Origin: Clostridia bacterium
Lineage (GTDB): Bacteria > Bacillota > Clostridia > Oscillospirales > CAG-272
DNA: 64,000 nucleotides
Direction: 5' to 3'
Assembly (NCBI GenBank): GCA_017453205.1
Contig: JAFTKO010000012.1
Coordinates: 1-64,000, forward strand
Shown: piece by piece, positions 20,147-28,781 of the stretch
Position numbering within the stretch: position 1 is the stretch's first letter
How the letters are laid out: each line of letters opens with the position of its first letter
The notes under the pieces: generated by a model
What the model was told of the DNA's origin: nothing
What the model saw: the letters and a program-made list of their open reading frames with translations, nothing else
The model's database searches: none
Position numbers and translations under genes: made by a program

Positions 20147-20359
20147 TCAAGCGAGGCAAACATTCACAGCGCGGAGCTTTGCACTGTTTTTGGGATCGGG
20201 CTCGGTGTCAAACGTCACCTTCTGACCTTCGGTAAGCGTCTTAAAGCCATCGATTTGAATTGCGGAGAAGTGAACGAACACATCGTCACCGCCCTCATCG
20301 TTGGAAATAAAGCCGTAGCCCTTTTCCGCGTTGAACCATTTTACTGTACCTTTGTTCAT
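20147..20359 (-). CDS. Cold-shock protein, CspA family
   Basis: A 70-residue single cold-shock domain that binds single-stranded RNA/DNA and melts RNA structure. The RNP1 motif KGYGFIS and RNP2-like DVFVHFSAI are intact. ATG at 20359 has a GGAGG site. The leader from the promoter is about 115 bases, long for this genome, as is usual for genes of this family with thermosensitive leaders. Confidence 0.95.
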   Translation of the reverse strand: MNKGTVKWFNAEKGYGFISNDEGGDDVFVHFSAIQIDGFKTLTEGQKVTFDTEPDPKNSAKLRAVNVCLA

Positions 20360-20480
20360 TGTCGGGTACCTCCTGATAAAAATGTGTACCCGGAAAAAAA
20401 CAGGGCCCACAATTTCGCGCATCGTTCATCATGATCCGCAAAGCTGTGAGACCAAGGATAATTATCTCGAATACGATATA

Positions 20481-20509
20481 AGTATATCACAAAAAACGCA
20501 AGAAGTCAA
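20481..20509 (-). promoter_or_regulatory. Promoter of the cold-shock gene
   Basis: Minus strand -35 TTGACT (20504-20509), 17 bp spacer, -10 TATACT (20481-20486). Confidence 0.82.
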
Positions 20510-20531
20510 GAGTTTTTTGAAAAAAGAAAAG

Positions 20532-20562
20532 GGAAGAAGTACCCAAGGGGCACTTCTTCCCA
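20532..20562 (-). terminator. Terminator of gap
   Basis: GGGAAGAAGT pairs with ACTTCTTCCC across a short interrupted loop, then a T-rich tract on the minus strand. Confidence 0.8.
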
Positions 20563-20588
20563 AAATTTTAAATTTGCCTGTTCGGAAC

Positions 20589-21608
20589 TCAAGCGAGCTC
20601 AGCGAAATACTTAATGGTGCGAACCATCTGGCTGGTGTAGGAGTTCTCGTTGTCGTACCAAGAAACAACCTGTACCTGATAGGTATCGTCATCGATCTTA
20701 GCAACCATGGTCTGAGTTGCATCGAACAGAGAACCGTAACGCATACCGATTACGTCGGAGGAAACGATCTCGTCGGTGTTGTAACCAAAGGACTCGCTGG
20801 AAGCTGCCTTCATAGCGGCGTTGATGCCCTCAACGGTGATATCCTTGCCCTTTACAACGGCTACCAAAATGGTGGTGGAACCGGTGCAGGTAGGAACGCG
20901 CTGAGCGGAACCGATGAGCTTGCCGTTCAGTTCGGGGATAACAAGACCGATTGCCTTAGCGGCGCCGGTGGAGTTGGGAACGATGTTCTGTGCGCCTGCA
21001 CGTGCACGGCGGAGGTCACCCTTTCTGTGAGGACCGTCCAAAATCATTTGGTCACCGGTGTAAGCATGAACAGTGGTCATGATACCGGACTGGATGGGTG
21101 CGTAGTCGTTGAGTGCCTTAGCCATGGGAGCGAGGCAGTTGGTGGTGCAGGATGCTGCGGAGATGATCTTGTCATCTGCGGTCAGCGTGTTCTCATTTAC
21201 AGAGTAAACGATGGTCTTGAGGTCCTTGCCTGCGGGAGCGGAGATAACAACCTTCTTTGCACCTGCGTTGATGTGAGCCATGGACTTCTCGGTGGAGCAG
21301 TAGAAACCGGTGCACTCGAGAACAACGTCTACACCAAGAGCGCCCCAAGGGCAGTTTGCAGCGTCTTTCTCTGCATAGATCTTGATGTTCTTACCGTTTA
21401 CGGTGATGCTGTCATCATCTGCGGAAACGGTGTCAGCCAGAGCGTACTTGCCCTGTGCGGAGTCGTACTTGAGAAGGTGAGCGAGCATTTTGGGGCTTGT
21501 CAAGTCGTTGATTGCAACTACCTCATAACCCTCTGCACCGAACATCTGACGGAAAGCCAGACGACCGATACGACCGAAACCGTTGATCGCAACTTTTACG
21601 TTTGCCAT
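20589..21608 (-). CDS. gap: Glyceraldehyde-3-phosphate dehydrogenase, type I
   Basis: A 339-residue NAD-dependent glycolytic enzyme that oxidises glyceraldehyde-3-phosphate to 1,3-bisphosphoglycerate. The Rossmann motif INGFGRIGR is at residues 8-16 and the catalytic C154 lies in ASCTTNC. It is a single gene with its own promoter and terminator rather than part of the gap-pgk-tpi-pgm-eno operon common in Firmicutes. Codon use is strongly biased, as expected for a highly expressed gene. Confidence 0.97.
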   Translation of the reverse strand: MANVKVAINGFGRIGRLAFRQMFGAEGYEVVAINDLTSPKMLAHLLKYDSAQGKYALADTVSADDDSITVNGKNIKIYAEKDAANCPWGALGVDVVLECTGFYCSTEKSMAHINAGAKKVVISAPAGKDLKTIVYSVNENTLTADDKIISAASCTTNCLAPMAKALNDYAPIQSGIMTTVHAYTGDQMILDGPHRKGDLRRARAGAQNIVPNSTGAAKAIGLVIPELNGKLIGSAQRVPTCTGSTTILVAVVKGKDITVEGINAAMKAASSESFGYNTDEIVSSDVIGMRYGSLFDATQTMVAKIDDDTYQVQVVSWYDNENSYTSQMVRTIKYFAELA

Positions 21609-21682
21609 TGGAATAATCCTCCGTGTTTATATAAATTTTTGTTACCTGATGGCAGGAAAGTATTTCTTTCCATTCATTATAT

Positions 21683-21711
21683 ATTTTAACTCATTTTTCG
21701 CAAATATACAA
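21683..21711 (-). promoter_or_regulatory. Promoter of gap
   Basis: Minus strand -35 TTGTAT (21706-21711), 17 bp spacer, -10 TAAAAT (21683-21688). The 320-base gap between gap and manA holds only the two divergent promoters; no other structure stands out. Confidence 0.7.
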
Positions 21712-21866
21712 GCCCTTTGACGAAAATTTATCAATTTTGTAACAATCAATTTAAATTAGCAAAAAAAGGAGCCGATCTGTGTGCATTTTGCGAATGGTTT
21801 TTGTCGTGTTTTTGCAAAAAAACAAGGGGATGTTTCGGTAAGCCGTAAAAGATATGTGATAACATC

Positions 21867-21895
21867 TTGACAAAAAGCGGTTTTCGGTGTAAAAT
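21867..21895 (+). promoter_or_regulatory. Promoter of manA
   Basis: -35 TTGACA (21867-21872), 17 bp spacer, -10 TAAAAT (21890-21895). Confidence 0.82.
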
Positions 21896-21928
21896 AGAAA
21901 GGTAGAAAAAATTCCAAAGGAGATTTTT

Positions 21929-22897
21929 ATGCGTGAATTATACCCTTTGCAGCTTTGCGGTGTGACCAAATCCCCGATTTGGGGCGGCACACGCTTGCTT
22001 CGTGACTGGAACAAGACCTCTGCCGCATCCACCGTCGGTGAGAGCTGGGAGCTGACCGTGCGCACACAGGAAAAATGCGTAGTCACCAACGGCACTCTCG
22101 GCGGTAAGACCTTGGACGAGGTCATCAAGGCTTACGGTACCGCCGTGACGGGCGGCGGTTTTGGCGCGGGAGATTTCCCGTTGCTGATCAAGCTGATCGA
22201 CGCCGAAGATGATCTGTCGGTACAGGTACATCCCGACGATGCGTATGCCGCGCGTGTGGAGAACGACCGCGGAAAGACCGAGATGTGGTACATCGTTGAC
22301 GCCGCCCCGGGTGCCGAACTGATTTGCGGTCTTGCGGACGGTGTGAGTCGGGAGGATTACGCCAATGCGGTCAAGGCGGGCGATGTGATGTCGGCGCTCA
22401 AACGTCAGCCCGTTCGGGTGGGGGAGACCTATTTTATCCCCGCAGGTCTGCCGCACGCCATCGGCAAGGGGATTCTCATCGCCGAGATTCAGCAGAACTG
22501 TGATCGAACCTATCGCGTTTACGATTACGACCGCCGTCAGCCCGATGGCAGTCTGCGCGAGCTGCATGTGGAAAAGGCGCTGGATGTCATTCGTCCCTTT
22601 ACCGATGCCGAGATCGATGCTATCCGTTATTCCAAGGTGAACGGCGTGTATGATCGCAAGCGTTTGTTGGCACATTGTGACTTCTTCCGTGTGGAAAAGC
22701 TGACGCTGAGTGCCGATGCGGAACCGATTTCCGATGGAAGCATGAGACACATTCTCTGTCTCTCCGGCAAGGCACAACTGGCGTATCACGGTGAGACCTA
22801 CACGGTGACACGCGGAGATAGCTGGCTGCTCCCCGCAAGTCTTACGAACGTGACCGCCACGGGTGACGCGACATTGCTTTTGTCATCGGTGGGATAA
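21929..22897 (+). CDS. manA: Mannose-6-phosphate isomerase, class I
   Basis: A 322-residue zinc enzyme of the cupin fold that interconverts mannose-6-phosphate and fructose-6-phosphate. The metal motif QVHPDD (H101) and E118 in KTEMW are present, and the later GLPHAIGKG supplies another ligand. The length fits the short Firmicute type. AAAGGAG precedes the ATG. It is monocistronic between its promoter and terminator, so it probably serves mannose catabolism or GDP-mannose supply. Confidence 0.93.
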   Translation: MRELYPLQLCGVTKSPIWGGTRLLRDWNKTSAASTVGESWELTVRTQEKCVVTNGTLGGKTLDEVIKAYGTAVTGGGFGAGDFPLLIKLIDAEDDLSVQVHPDDAYAARVENDRGKTEMWYIVDAAPGAELICGLADGVSREDYANAVKAGDVMSALKRQPVRVGETYFIPAGLPHAIGKGILIAEIQQNCDRTYRVYDYDRRQPDGSLRELHVEKALDVIRPFTDAEIDAIRYSKVNGVYDRKRLLAHCDFFRVEKLTLSADAEPISDGSMRHILCLSGKAQLAYHGETYTVTRGDSWLLPASLTNVTATGDATLLLSSVG

Positions 22898-22911
22898 CTT
22901 TTCATATTAGT

Positions 22912-22946
22912 AAAAATCACCGCCGTTTGATAGGCGGTGATTTTTG
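22912..22946. terminator. Bidirectional terminator after manA
   Basis: AAAAATCACCGCC pairs with GGCGGTGATTTTT, giving T-tracts on both strands; the next gene converges. Confidence 0.85.
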
Positions 22947-22968
22947 TTATTTTTAAAGCTCGTTAACC

Positions 22969-24327
22969 TTAAATATTAATCACTCCAAAAGCGCTGAGCA
23001 CCGAGGAAAGGAGAATGAGGAGAATACAGATGGGGGCGATATAACGGATGGTCACAGAGAAAAATTTCTTTTGTTTAAATTCTCCCGTCAATTCGATCTC
23101 ATCGATCACGGCTTTTGGTTTTATGAAATATCCAACAAACAAGCAGGTTATAAAAGCGACTACCGGCATCAATACGCTATTGCTGATAAAATCAAAGAAA
23201 TCAAGCACTTGCATACCGATAATCTTAAACTCACTCCATGCACTGTAGCCGAGTGAGGAGGGAATACCGAGGAGCAAAGCACCTGCGAGGACAATGAGAC
23301 AGCAAGACTTTCTGCCGATGGTAAGCTTGTCGCAAAGGATGGATACCACGGTCTCCATTAGGGATATGGCAGAGGTCAAGGCCGCAAAGAATACCATGAC
23401 AAAGAACACGGCACCGATCAAATTTCCCGCTGGCATGGTGTCAAAAATCTTGGGGAGCGTGACAAACATCAGTCCGGGACCCTGCCCGAGCGCCGATTCG
23501 TCGCCGCCCGAAAATGCAAACACTGCGGGGATGATCATCAGTCCTGCGAGAAAAGCGACGCCGGTGTCAAAGATCTCGATCTGATGCACCGATTTTTCAA
23601 TGCTGATATCCTTTTTCATATAGGAGCCGTAGGTGATCATAATGCCCATTGCCAACGACATCGAGTAAAAGAGCTGTCCCAGCGCGGCGACCACGGTCAT
23701 CCCCGAGAGCTTGGAAAAGTCGGGCTTGAGATAATAGATCACACCCTCCCAAGCGCCATCCGTCGTGCACACGGTGTAAATGACGATAAAAACAATCAGT
23801 ACGACCAGTAGGGGCATGATAAATTTGCTGACCTTCTCCACGCCCTTTTCCACGCCGCAAAAAACGATGACCGCGGTGAGGGCAATGAAGAGCGCGAACC
23901 AAAACAGCGGTTCTCCTACTGTCCCGATATAGTTGGAAAAGTAGTCACTCTGCGCCATTGCGGAGGCATTGCCCGAAGCAAAACCGAAAATATATTTCAT
24001 CACCCAACCGCCGATGACCGCGTAGTAGGGCAGAATGATCATGGGGACGATCGACGCAAGCACACCGACAAACGAAAACCGCTTGTCAAGCGCCTTGAAC
24101 GCACCGATGGCGCTAAGCTGTGTTTTGCGTCCGATGGCGATCTCCGCAACCATGAGGGCAAACCCAAAGGTGACCGCCAATGCGATATAGACCAGCAGAA
24201 AGATTCCGCCGCCGTATTTTGCCGCGAGATAGGGGAAGCGCCAAATATTTCCCAACCCCACAGCCGACCCCGCCGCTGCGAGGACAAACCCGATCTTTCC
24301 CGTAAAGGAACTTCTTTTTTCGCTCAT
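22969..24327 (-). CDS. Sodium-dependent transporter, NSS/SNF family
   Basis: A 452-residue inner-membrane symporter of the LeuT fold with about 11-12 helices. The TM1 signature GSAVGLGNIWRFPYLAAKYGG contains the family's sodium and substrate site. Bacterial members usually carry amino acids with Na+; the substrate cannot be read. The length suits bacterial family members with 11-12 helices. Its own consensus promoter lies 57 bases upstream of the start. Confidence 0.92.
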   Translation of the reverse strand: MSEKRSSFTGKIGFVLAAAGSAVGLGNIWRFPYLAAKYGGGIFLLVYIALAVTFGFALMVAEIAIGRKTQLSAIGAFKALDKRFSFVGVLASIVPMIILPYYAVIGGWVMKYIFGFASGNASAMAQSDYFSNYIGTVGEPLFWFALFIALTAVIVFCGVEKGVEKVSKFIMPLLVVLIVFIVIYTVCTTDGAWEGVIYYLKPDFSKLSGMTVVAALGQLFYSMSLAMGIMITYGSYMKKDISIEKSVHQIEIFDTGVAFLAGLMIIPAVFAFSGGDESALGQGPGLMFVTLPKIFDTMPAGNLIGAVFFVMVFFAALTSAISLMETVVSILCDKLTIGRKSCCLIVLAGALLLGIPSSLGYSAWSEFKIIGMQVLDFFDFISNSVLMPVVAFITCLFVGYFIKPKAVIDEIELTGEFKQKKFFSVTIRYIAPICILLILLSSVLSAFGVINI

Positions 24328-24383
24328 GTTTTACTCCACTTTCGTTGCTGTTAAATTTTATTGGGTCAAAGTGCCTTGGCATT

Positions 24384-24412
24384 AGTATACCATAGAATGT
24401 GCAAATTGTCAA
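24384..24412 (-). promoter_or_regulatory. Promoter of the SNF transporter gene
   Basis: Minus strand -35 TTGACA (24407-24412), 17 bp spacer, -10 TATACT (24384-24389). Confidence 0.85.
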
Positions 24413-24551
24413 GAAAAAAGAGATGGAGAAAATAAACGAATTTTATTGCAAAAGCCAATACGAAGGAGCTTGCCGAGCTGATCGAATTTGAATGGTTTGA
24501 GGCATACGAATTGCCTATGGCTTCAACAAAACCAAATAAGCCAAATCTCTT

Positions 24552-25274
24552 TTATCCTTCAAACGTCTTTGCGGCGGCTGTGAGGCTGTAATTTTGAGAG
24601 CCTATGCTGATCAATTCCCACTGCTCGGCGCTACCCGTGTAGCTGATGCGGGAAAGATTGACGCACCGATAAAACGCCATGTCGGCGATTTTTGTGGTGA
24701 CAGCGCGGATGGTCGCGCTTGAGCCCGCACGCATGGGTGGATAGAGAAACAGTGTTGTCATGTCTGCGGAATAAAGAACACCGTCTACATCGCGGTAATT
24801 GGGGTTGGCGGGGCTGACCGATATGTAGGCAAGATTTTTGCAGTCGGCAAAGGCGAGCTTTCCGATATTTGTAACCGATGCGGGGATCTGTACGGCGGTG
24901 ACTGTGGCACAGTTGTAAAATGCCATGGTGGCGATCTCGGTGACAAGCTCTCCGACGGGAGAATATTCGGGGATGACCACGCTGGCATCGGTGCAATTTC
25001 CAATGCCGGAGAGCACACAGGTGCCGTCCCCGTTGCTTGCAAACCGCAGACCGTTGCCAAGGTCGGGGACGGGAGCTTCGGTTTCGGGCGGTTGTGTTTC
25101 CGCATCTCCGGGGAGCGCATCGGATAGGGGTTCTGATGAGGCGGAGCCGCTTTCCGTCGGTTCTGCGGGCGCTTCTTTGATGTATGAGACGCAGACCAAA
25201 GCAACCGTCAAAGCCAATGCCATGGCAAAGGCGATGGCAAGGACGATCATCATCATTTGCGAGTGAGACCTCAT
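24552..25274 (-). CDS. Membrane-anchored leucine-rich-repeat (BspA-like) protein
   Basis: A 240-residue protein with an N-terminal hydrophobic helix (about 8-32), a Pro/Ser/Glu-rich spacer (about 35-75), then BspA-type LRR_5 repeats (IPASVTNIGKLAFADCKNL and similar). It probably sits outside the membrane and mediates binding. ATG at 25274 is chosen because AAAGGAAAG precedes it and the hydrophobic anchor follows at once; the open frame extends much further upstream but crosses the promoter. Related repeats occur in the truncated protein at the right end of the window. Confidence 0.82.
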   Translation of the reverse strand: MRSHSQMMMIVLAIAFAMALALTVALVCVSYIKEAPAEPTESGSASSEPLSDALPGDAETQPPETEAPVPDLGNGLRFASNGDGTCVLSGIGNCTDASVVIPEYSPVGELVTEIATMAFYNCATVTAVQIPASVTNIGKLAFADCKNLAYISVSPANPNYRDVDGVLYSADMTTLFLYPPMRAGSSATIRAVTTKIADMAFYRCVNLSRISYTGSAEQWELISIGSQNYSLTAAAKTFEG

Positions 25275-25311
25275 GACACTTTCCTTTCTTTTTTCGTTCC
25301 TTTTTATTTTT

Positions 25312-25340
25312 ATTATGACATATTTTGATGTGTTCGTCAA
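25312..25340 (-). promoter_or_regulatory. Promoter of the LRR gene
   Basis: Minus strand -35 TTGACG (25335-25340), 17 bp spacer, -10 CATAAT (25312-25317). Confidence 0.8.
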
Positions 25341-25465
25341 GAAAAATCGTGACCGACAAAACGACACAAAAAAACAGCCAACGGCAACGCGCGGGGAGAT
25401 TTTGGAGGATTGCCGACGGAAAACGCCTATCCTTGCCTTTTTGAGGCGAATTGTTTTTTGCATAC

Positions 25466-25494
25466 TTGACTTTAGCGGCAATCTGTGATACAAT
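25466..25494 (+). promoter_or_regulatory. Promoter of dusB
   Basis: -35 TTGACT (25466-25471), 17 bp spacer, -10 TACAAT (25489-25494). Confidence 0.8.
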
Positions 25495-25525
25495 TGTTTA
25501 TGAGAAAAAAGAAGGGAAAAGAGAT

Positions 25526-26557
25526 ATGACCATATCCGATATTCAAATCCCACATGGGTTGTTTTTGGCGCCGCTTGCCGGTGTGAGCGACCGTTCTTTC
25601 CGTCGCTTGGCGCGCAGATACGGTGCGGAATATACCACCAGCGAGATGGTCTCGGCAAAGGCGCTGTGCTACGAACAGCTCAGCCGCCGCCCCGTGACCG
25701 ACGCACGCGTCCGTACCGCACCGCTTGCCGCCGTCATGCGCGACGAGGCTCCTATGGCGGTCCAATTGTTTGGTGCCGAGCCCGATTTTATGGCACGGGC
25801 GGCACAATTGCTTGAAAGCGGCGAATACCGCGGTGCCTGCGGTGAGATCCCTCCTGCGGCGATCGACGTTAACATGGGCTGTCCCATGGCAAAGATCGTG
25901 TGTAACGGCGAGGGCAGTGCCTTGATGAAGGATCCCGCGCTTGCCGAGCGCATCATACGCGCCATGTCGGACGCGGTACGTCTGCCCGTCACGGTCAAGA
26001 TCCGCGCGGGTTGGGACAGAAACAGCATCAATGCGGTCGAGCTTGCAAAGCGCTTGGAGCAGGCGGGCGCAAAAATGATCTGTGTGCATGGCAGAACGCG
26101 CGAGCAGATGTATGCACCGAGTGCCGATTGGGAGATCATTCGACAGGTCAAAGAAGCGGTACGAATTCCTGTGGTGGGCAACGGTGATATCTTTTGTGCC
26201 GCCGATGCGATCCGTATGGTGAATGAAACAGGCTGTGATGGCGTGATGGTGGCAAGAGGCGCGCAAGGTAACCCTTGGATCTTTGACGCGATCCTTTGCG
26301 CAATGGAGGATCGCTCTTACACCCCGCCCACATTGCGTGAGCGGTTTTCGGTGGCAACGGAGCACGCCGAGGCGCTGGTGCGAGAAAAGGGGGAACGCGC
26401 GGGCATCGCCGAGTCACGCAAGCATATGGCGTGGTATCTGCACGGCGTGCGCGGTGCCGCAGCGGCGCGGGACGAGATCATGCAGGCGCAAACGCTTGAC
26501 GAGGTGCGTATGATCTTTGAAAAAATGGAGAATACTCAACTTTTGGAGGGGATTTGA
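25526..26557 (+). CDS. dus: tRNA-dihydrouridine synthase, DusB type
   Basis: A 343-residue flavoenzyme that reduces uridines in the tRNA D-arm. The FMN-binding start APLAGVSDRSFR, the catalytic-Cys motif NMGCPMAKIV, HGRTREQMY and the phosphate-binding GNGDI are all present, and a C-terminal helical domain follows. ATG at 25526 follows a weak AAGGG site; the frame is open upstream but overlaps the promoter. It precedes rpsU, which has its own promoter. Confidence 0.93.
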   Translation: MTISDIQIPHGLFLAPLAGVSDRSFRRLARRYGAEYTTSEMVSAKALCYEQLSRRPVTDARVRTAPLAAVMRDEAPMAVQLFGAEPDFMARAAQLLESGEYRGACGEIPPAAIDVNMGCPMAKIVCNGEGSALMKDPALAERIIRAMSDAVRLPVTVKIRAGWDRNSINAVELAKRLEQAGAKMICVHGRTREQMYAPSADWEIIRQVKEAVRIPVVGNGDIFCAADAIRMVNETGCDGVMVARGAQGNPWIFDAILCAMEDRSYTPPTLRERFSVATEHAEALVREKGERAGIAESRKHMAWYLHGVRGAAAARDEIMQAQTLDEVRMIFEKMENTQLLEGI

Positions 26558-26608
26558 GCCCAAAATTCAATAAATCGAAGAAAAAAAGATAAAATCCGAA
26601 AAAAAGAC

Positions 26609-26637
26609 TTGACATCTTGGCAAAAATGGTGTATAAT
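26609..26637 (+). promoter_or_regulatory. Promoter of rpsU
   Basis: Perfect -35 TTGACA (26609-26614), 17 bp spacer, perfect -10 TATAAT (26632-26637). Confidence 0.9.
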
Positions 26638-26712
26638 ATGGAAAGATAATTTTGTTTTGGGAAAAATTCCGACATATTATCTCTTGTTACCGGTGGAGGG
26701 GAGGGATATAAA

Positions 26713-26889
26713 ATGGCAGAAATCAGAGTTAAGGAAGGCGAGTCTCTGGACAGCGCTCTTCGTCGCTTTAAGCGTGCAACCGCCCGTTCCGGCGTCCTCA
26801 CCGAGCTTCGCAAGAGAGAACACTATGAGAAGCCGAGCGTGAAACGCAAGAAGAAATCTGAAGCAGCCAGAAAGCGTAAGTACAAATAA
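26713..26889 (+). CDS. rpsU: 30S ribosomal protein bS21
   Basis: A 58-residue protein beginning [18 protein letters not shown] and ending in a lysine/arginine-rich tail, the standard bS21 layout. It binds the 30S platform near the anti-Shine-Dalgarno region. A GGTGGAGGGGAGGG purine block precedes the ATG. It is a single-gene unit with a consensus promoter and a very strong terminator. Confidence 0.96.
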   Translation: MAEIRVKEGESLDSALRRFKRATARSGVLTELRKREHYEKPSVKRKKKSEAARKRKYK

Positions 26890-26908
26890 TTGTACTGCGT
26901 TCAGATGA

Positions 26909-26950
26909 AACATAAGGGAGAAGCCGAAAGGCTTCTCCCTTATGTTTTTG
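26909..26950 (+). terminator. Terminator of rpsU
   Basis: A 17 bp perfect stem with a GAAA loop (arms about 26909-26925 and 26930-26946), then T-tract. Confidence 0.92.
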
Positions 26951-26991
26951 AAACGCATCAATTCAGTTCAAATAAAAGCAACCTTGCGGAA

Positions 26992-27165
26992 CCTTTTGGG
27001 CAGTGGTACCAAAAGGCTATCGGCAGTACCCGAGGAATAGCGAATAAGCATTCCCATCATGCCGGAAAACGAACGAACTACTCGCGAACTTTCCCCATTT
27101 GCTTTTATCCAATGCGTTAAAAGTTTTAAAAGGGGTTTGGGGAAAACTTTTAAAAAGTTTTCCCC
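26992..27165 (+). repeat. Intergenic hairpin repeats after rpsU, with G-rich hairpin copy 1
   Basis: The roughly 300-base spacer before the DUF1667 gene holds no credible gene. It has a perfect 8 bp hairpin (26992-26999 with 27009-27016) and, at 27119-27165, a unit made of AAAAGTTTT, an AAGGGG-type spacer and a 13 bp hairpin GGGGAAAACTTTT/AAAAGTTTTCCCC. The second unit recurs on the minus strand at 41854-41915 and on the plus strand at 53091-53141 with different but still complementary stem bases. No T-tract follows. Confidence 0.7.
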
Positions 27166-27186
27166 AAAAAAACATCTTGTTTTACC

Positions 27187-27537
27187 TCAATCCATATTCG
27201 CGGTGGCAACAACATTGGCACCTGTGCCCAGGATATTTTCAATGACGGTATCCCCGATGCGGGCCGGAAGCCGAACGACAGCTTTGTTGATCTCTGTCAT
27301 GCAGTCGAACATGGATTCCTTGGGGACTGTGCGGTCGGTCTTGACGGGGATCACTTCGCCGTTGTCTGTACGTGCGGTGGAGGTGATAGTGCGCATGGGG
27401 TGAGTGCACTCGTCAATGGCGTATTGCTTTCCGCGCGGGCAGGTAAAGCCCGTAACATTCATAACGGCACCGTTTTCAAGCTCGACCTTCAAGGGACAAC
27501 CCTTGGGGCAGACGATACAAGTCAATTCTCTTATCAT
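27187..27537 (-). CDS. DUF1667 small Fe-S-like protein of the flavoprotein operon
   Basis: A 116-residue protein with a CIVCPKGCPL motif near the N-terminus and another cysteine in FTCPRGKQY, matching the DUF1667 family, which almost always occurs with a glycerol-3-phosphate dehydrogenase-like pair. It probably binds an Fe-S cluster or acts as an electron-transfer subunit; this is inference from context. It is the third gene of the operon; its GGAGG site overlaps the end of the FAD gene, which stops 2 bases before its start. Confidence 0.85.
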   Translation of the reverse strand: MIRELTCIVCPKGCPLKVELENGAVMNVTGFTCPRGKQYAIDECTHPMRTITSTARTDNGEVIPVKTDRTVPKESMFDCMTEINKAVVRLPARIGDTVIENILGTGANVVATANMD

Positions 27538-27538
27538 G

Positions 27539-28780
27539 TTACTGTACCTCCAATTCAAACGAAAGCGCGCCGGCGTTGGCAAAGGTCTCGGGCTTGAGCG
27601 TAATGCTTTCCATCTCGCCGGGTGCGACCTTGGGCTTTTTGCGGGAATAGACCACGTTGTCTCCGTCTTTGACCTTGACGGTCACATTGCGGTAAACGTC
27701 GGCAACACGGAAGAACACGGTGACAGCCTTCTTTTGCGTGATGCGCTGGGGAACGGTATAGCGGATCTTACCGTCGGTGTGCAGAGCAACATCTACCTTT
27801 TCGGCATTCTCGCCCGCAATGTAGGCGGCGGCACTCTTACCGGCGATCTCCGCTTCCTCGGAGACATAGTCCACAAGGTCGTGCACATGCAGGACATTTC
27901 CGCATGCAAAAATGCCTTCGACCTCGGTTTGGCGGTCTTGATCGACTACGGCACCGCCGGTTACTCGGTCAAGCGGCACAGATGCGGTCTTGGAAAGCTC
28001 GTTTTCGGGGATCAGACCGACAGAAAGGAGTAGCGTGTCACAGGGAATGTACTCGCGCGTCTCTGCAATCGGACGGCGGCGCTCGTCAACCTTTGCAATG
28101 GTCACACCCTCGAGCCGCTCTTTGCCGTGAATCTCGACCACGGTATGGCTCAATTTCAAGGGAATGTTAAAATCGTTGAGGCACTGCTCGATGTTGCGTG
28201 CGAGACCGCCCGAGTAGGGCATCAGTTCGCAAACGGCATGGACCTTTGCGCCCTCCAATGTCATGCGGCGCGCCATGATCAGTCCGATGTCGCCCGAACC
28301 CAAAATGACCACATTTTTTCCCGGCATATAGCCCTTTAGATTTACGTATTTTTGCGCGGTTCCCGCACTGTAAATGCCTGCGGGACGTGTACCTGCGATG
28401 TTGAGCGCTCCTTTGGCACGTTCACGGCAACCCATGGCGAGGATCACGGCTTTTGCTTGAATTTGAAAGATACCTTCCTCACTGTTGGTGGCGGTGACAA
28501 CCTTGTCGGGGCTGATGTCGAGCACCATGGTGTTGAGCATGTAGGGGATATTCAATTCCCATACCTGTTTTTCGTATCTCCAAGCGTACTCGGGACCCGT
28601 CAGCTCCTCGCCAAAGCGATGCAGACCAAAGCCGTTGTGGATGCATTGTTGAAGAATACCGCCGAGATGCGCGTCACGCTCCAAAATCAGGAGGTTGCGG
28701 ACGCCGCTCTCGTATGCCGCAACAGCGGCGCTCATGCCGGCGGGGCCGCCGCCGATGATGACAAGATCGATCTGTTTCAT
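27539..28780 (-). CDS. NAD(P)/FAD-dependent oxidoreductase, GlpB-like partner
   Basis: A 413-residue pyridine nucleotide-disulfide-type flavoprotein. The FAD motif GGGPAGMSAAVAA is at about residues 10-22 and a second Rossmann motif VILGSGDIGLIMARR is present. A C-terminal 100-residue domain follows. In related operons it pairs with the GlpA-like protein and DUF1667 and is thought to pass electrons from glycerol-3-phosphate to NAD(P) or quinone. One base separates it from the upstream gene's stop. Confidence 0.88.
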   Translation of the reverse strand: MKQIDLVIIGGGPAGMSAAVAAYESGVRNLLILERDAHLGGILQQCIHNGFGLHRFGEELTGPEYAWRYEKQVWELNIPYMLNTMVLDISPDKVVTATNSEEGIFQIQAKAVILAMGCRERAKGALNIAGTRPAGIYSAGTAQKYVNLKGYMPGKNVVILGSGDIGLIMARRMTLEGAKVHAVCELMPYSGGLARNIEQCLNDFNIPLKLSHTVVEIHGKERLEGVTIAKVDERRRPIAETREYIPCDTLLLSVGLIPENELSKTASVPLDRVTGGAVVDQDRQTEVEGIFACGNVLHVHDLVDYVSEEAEIAGKSAAAYIAGENAEKVDVALHTDGKIRYTVPQRITQKKAVTVFFRVADVYRNVTVKVKDGDNVVYSRKKPKVAPGEMESITLKPETFANAGALSFELEVQ

Positions 28781-28781
28781 C

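Noticed and set aside
24445-24551. A 36-codon plus-strand frame running into the LRR gene that looks like a gene fragment
   Set aside because: Too short, no ribosome binding site, and it overlaps the antisense LRR gene; composition alone does not support a pseudogene.
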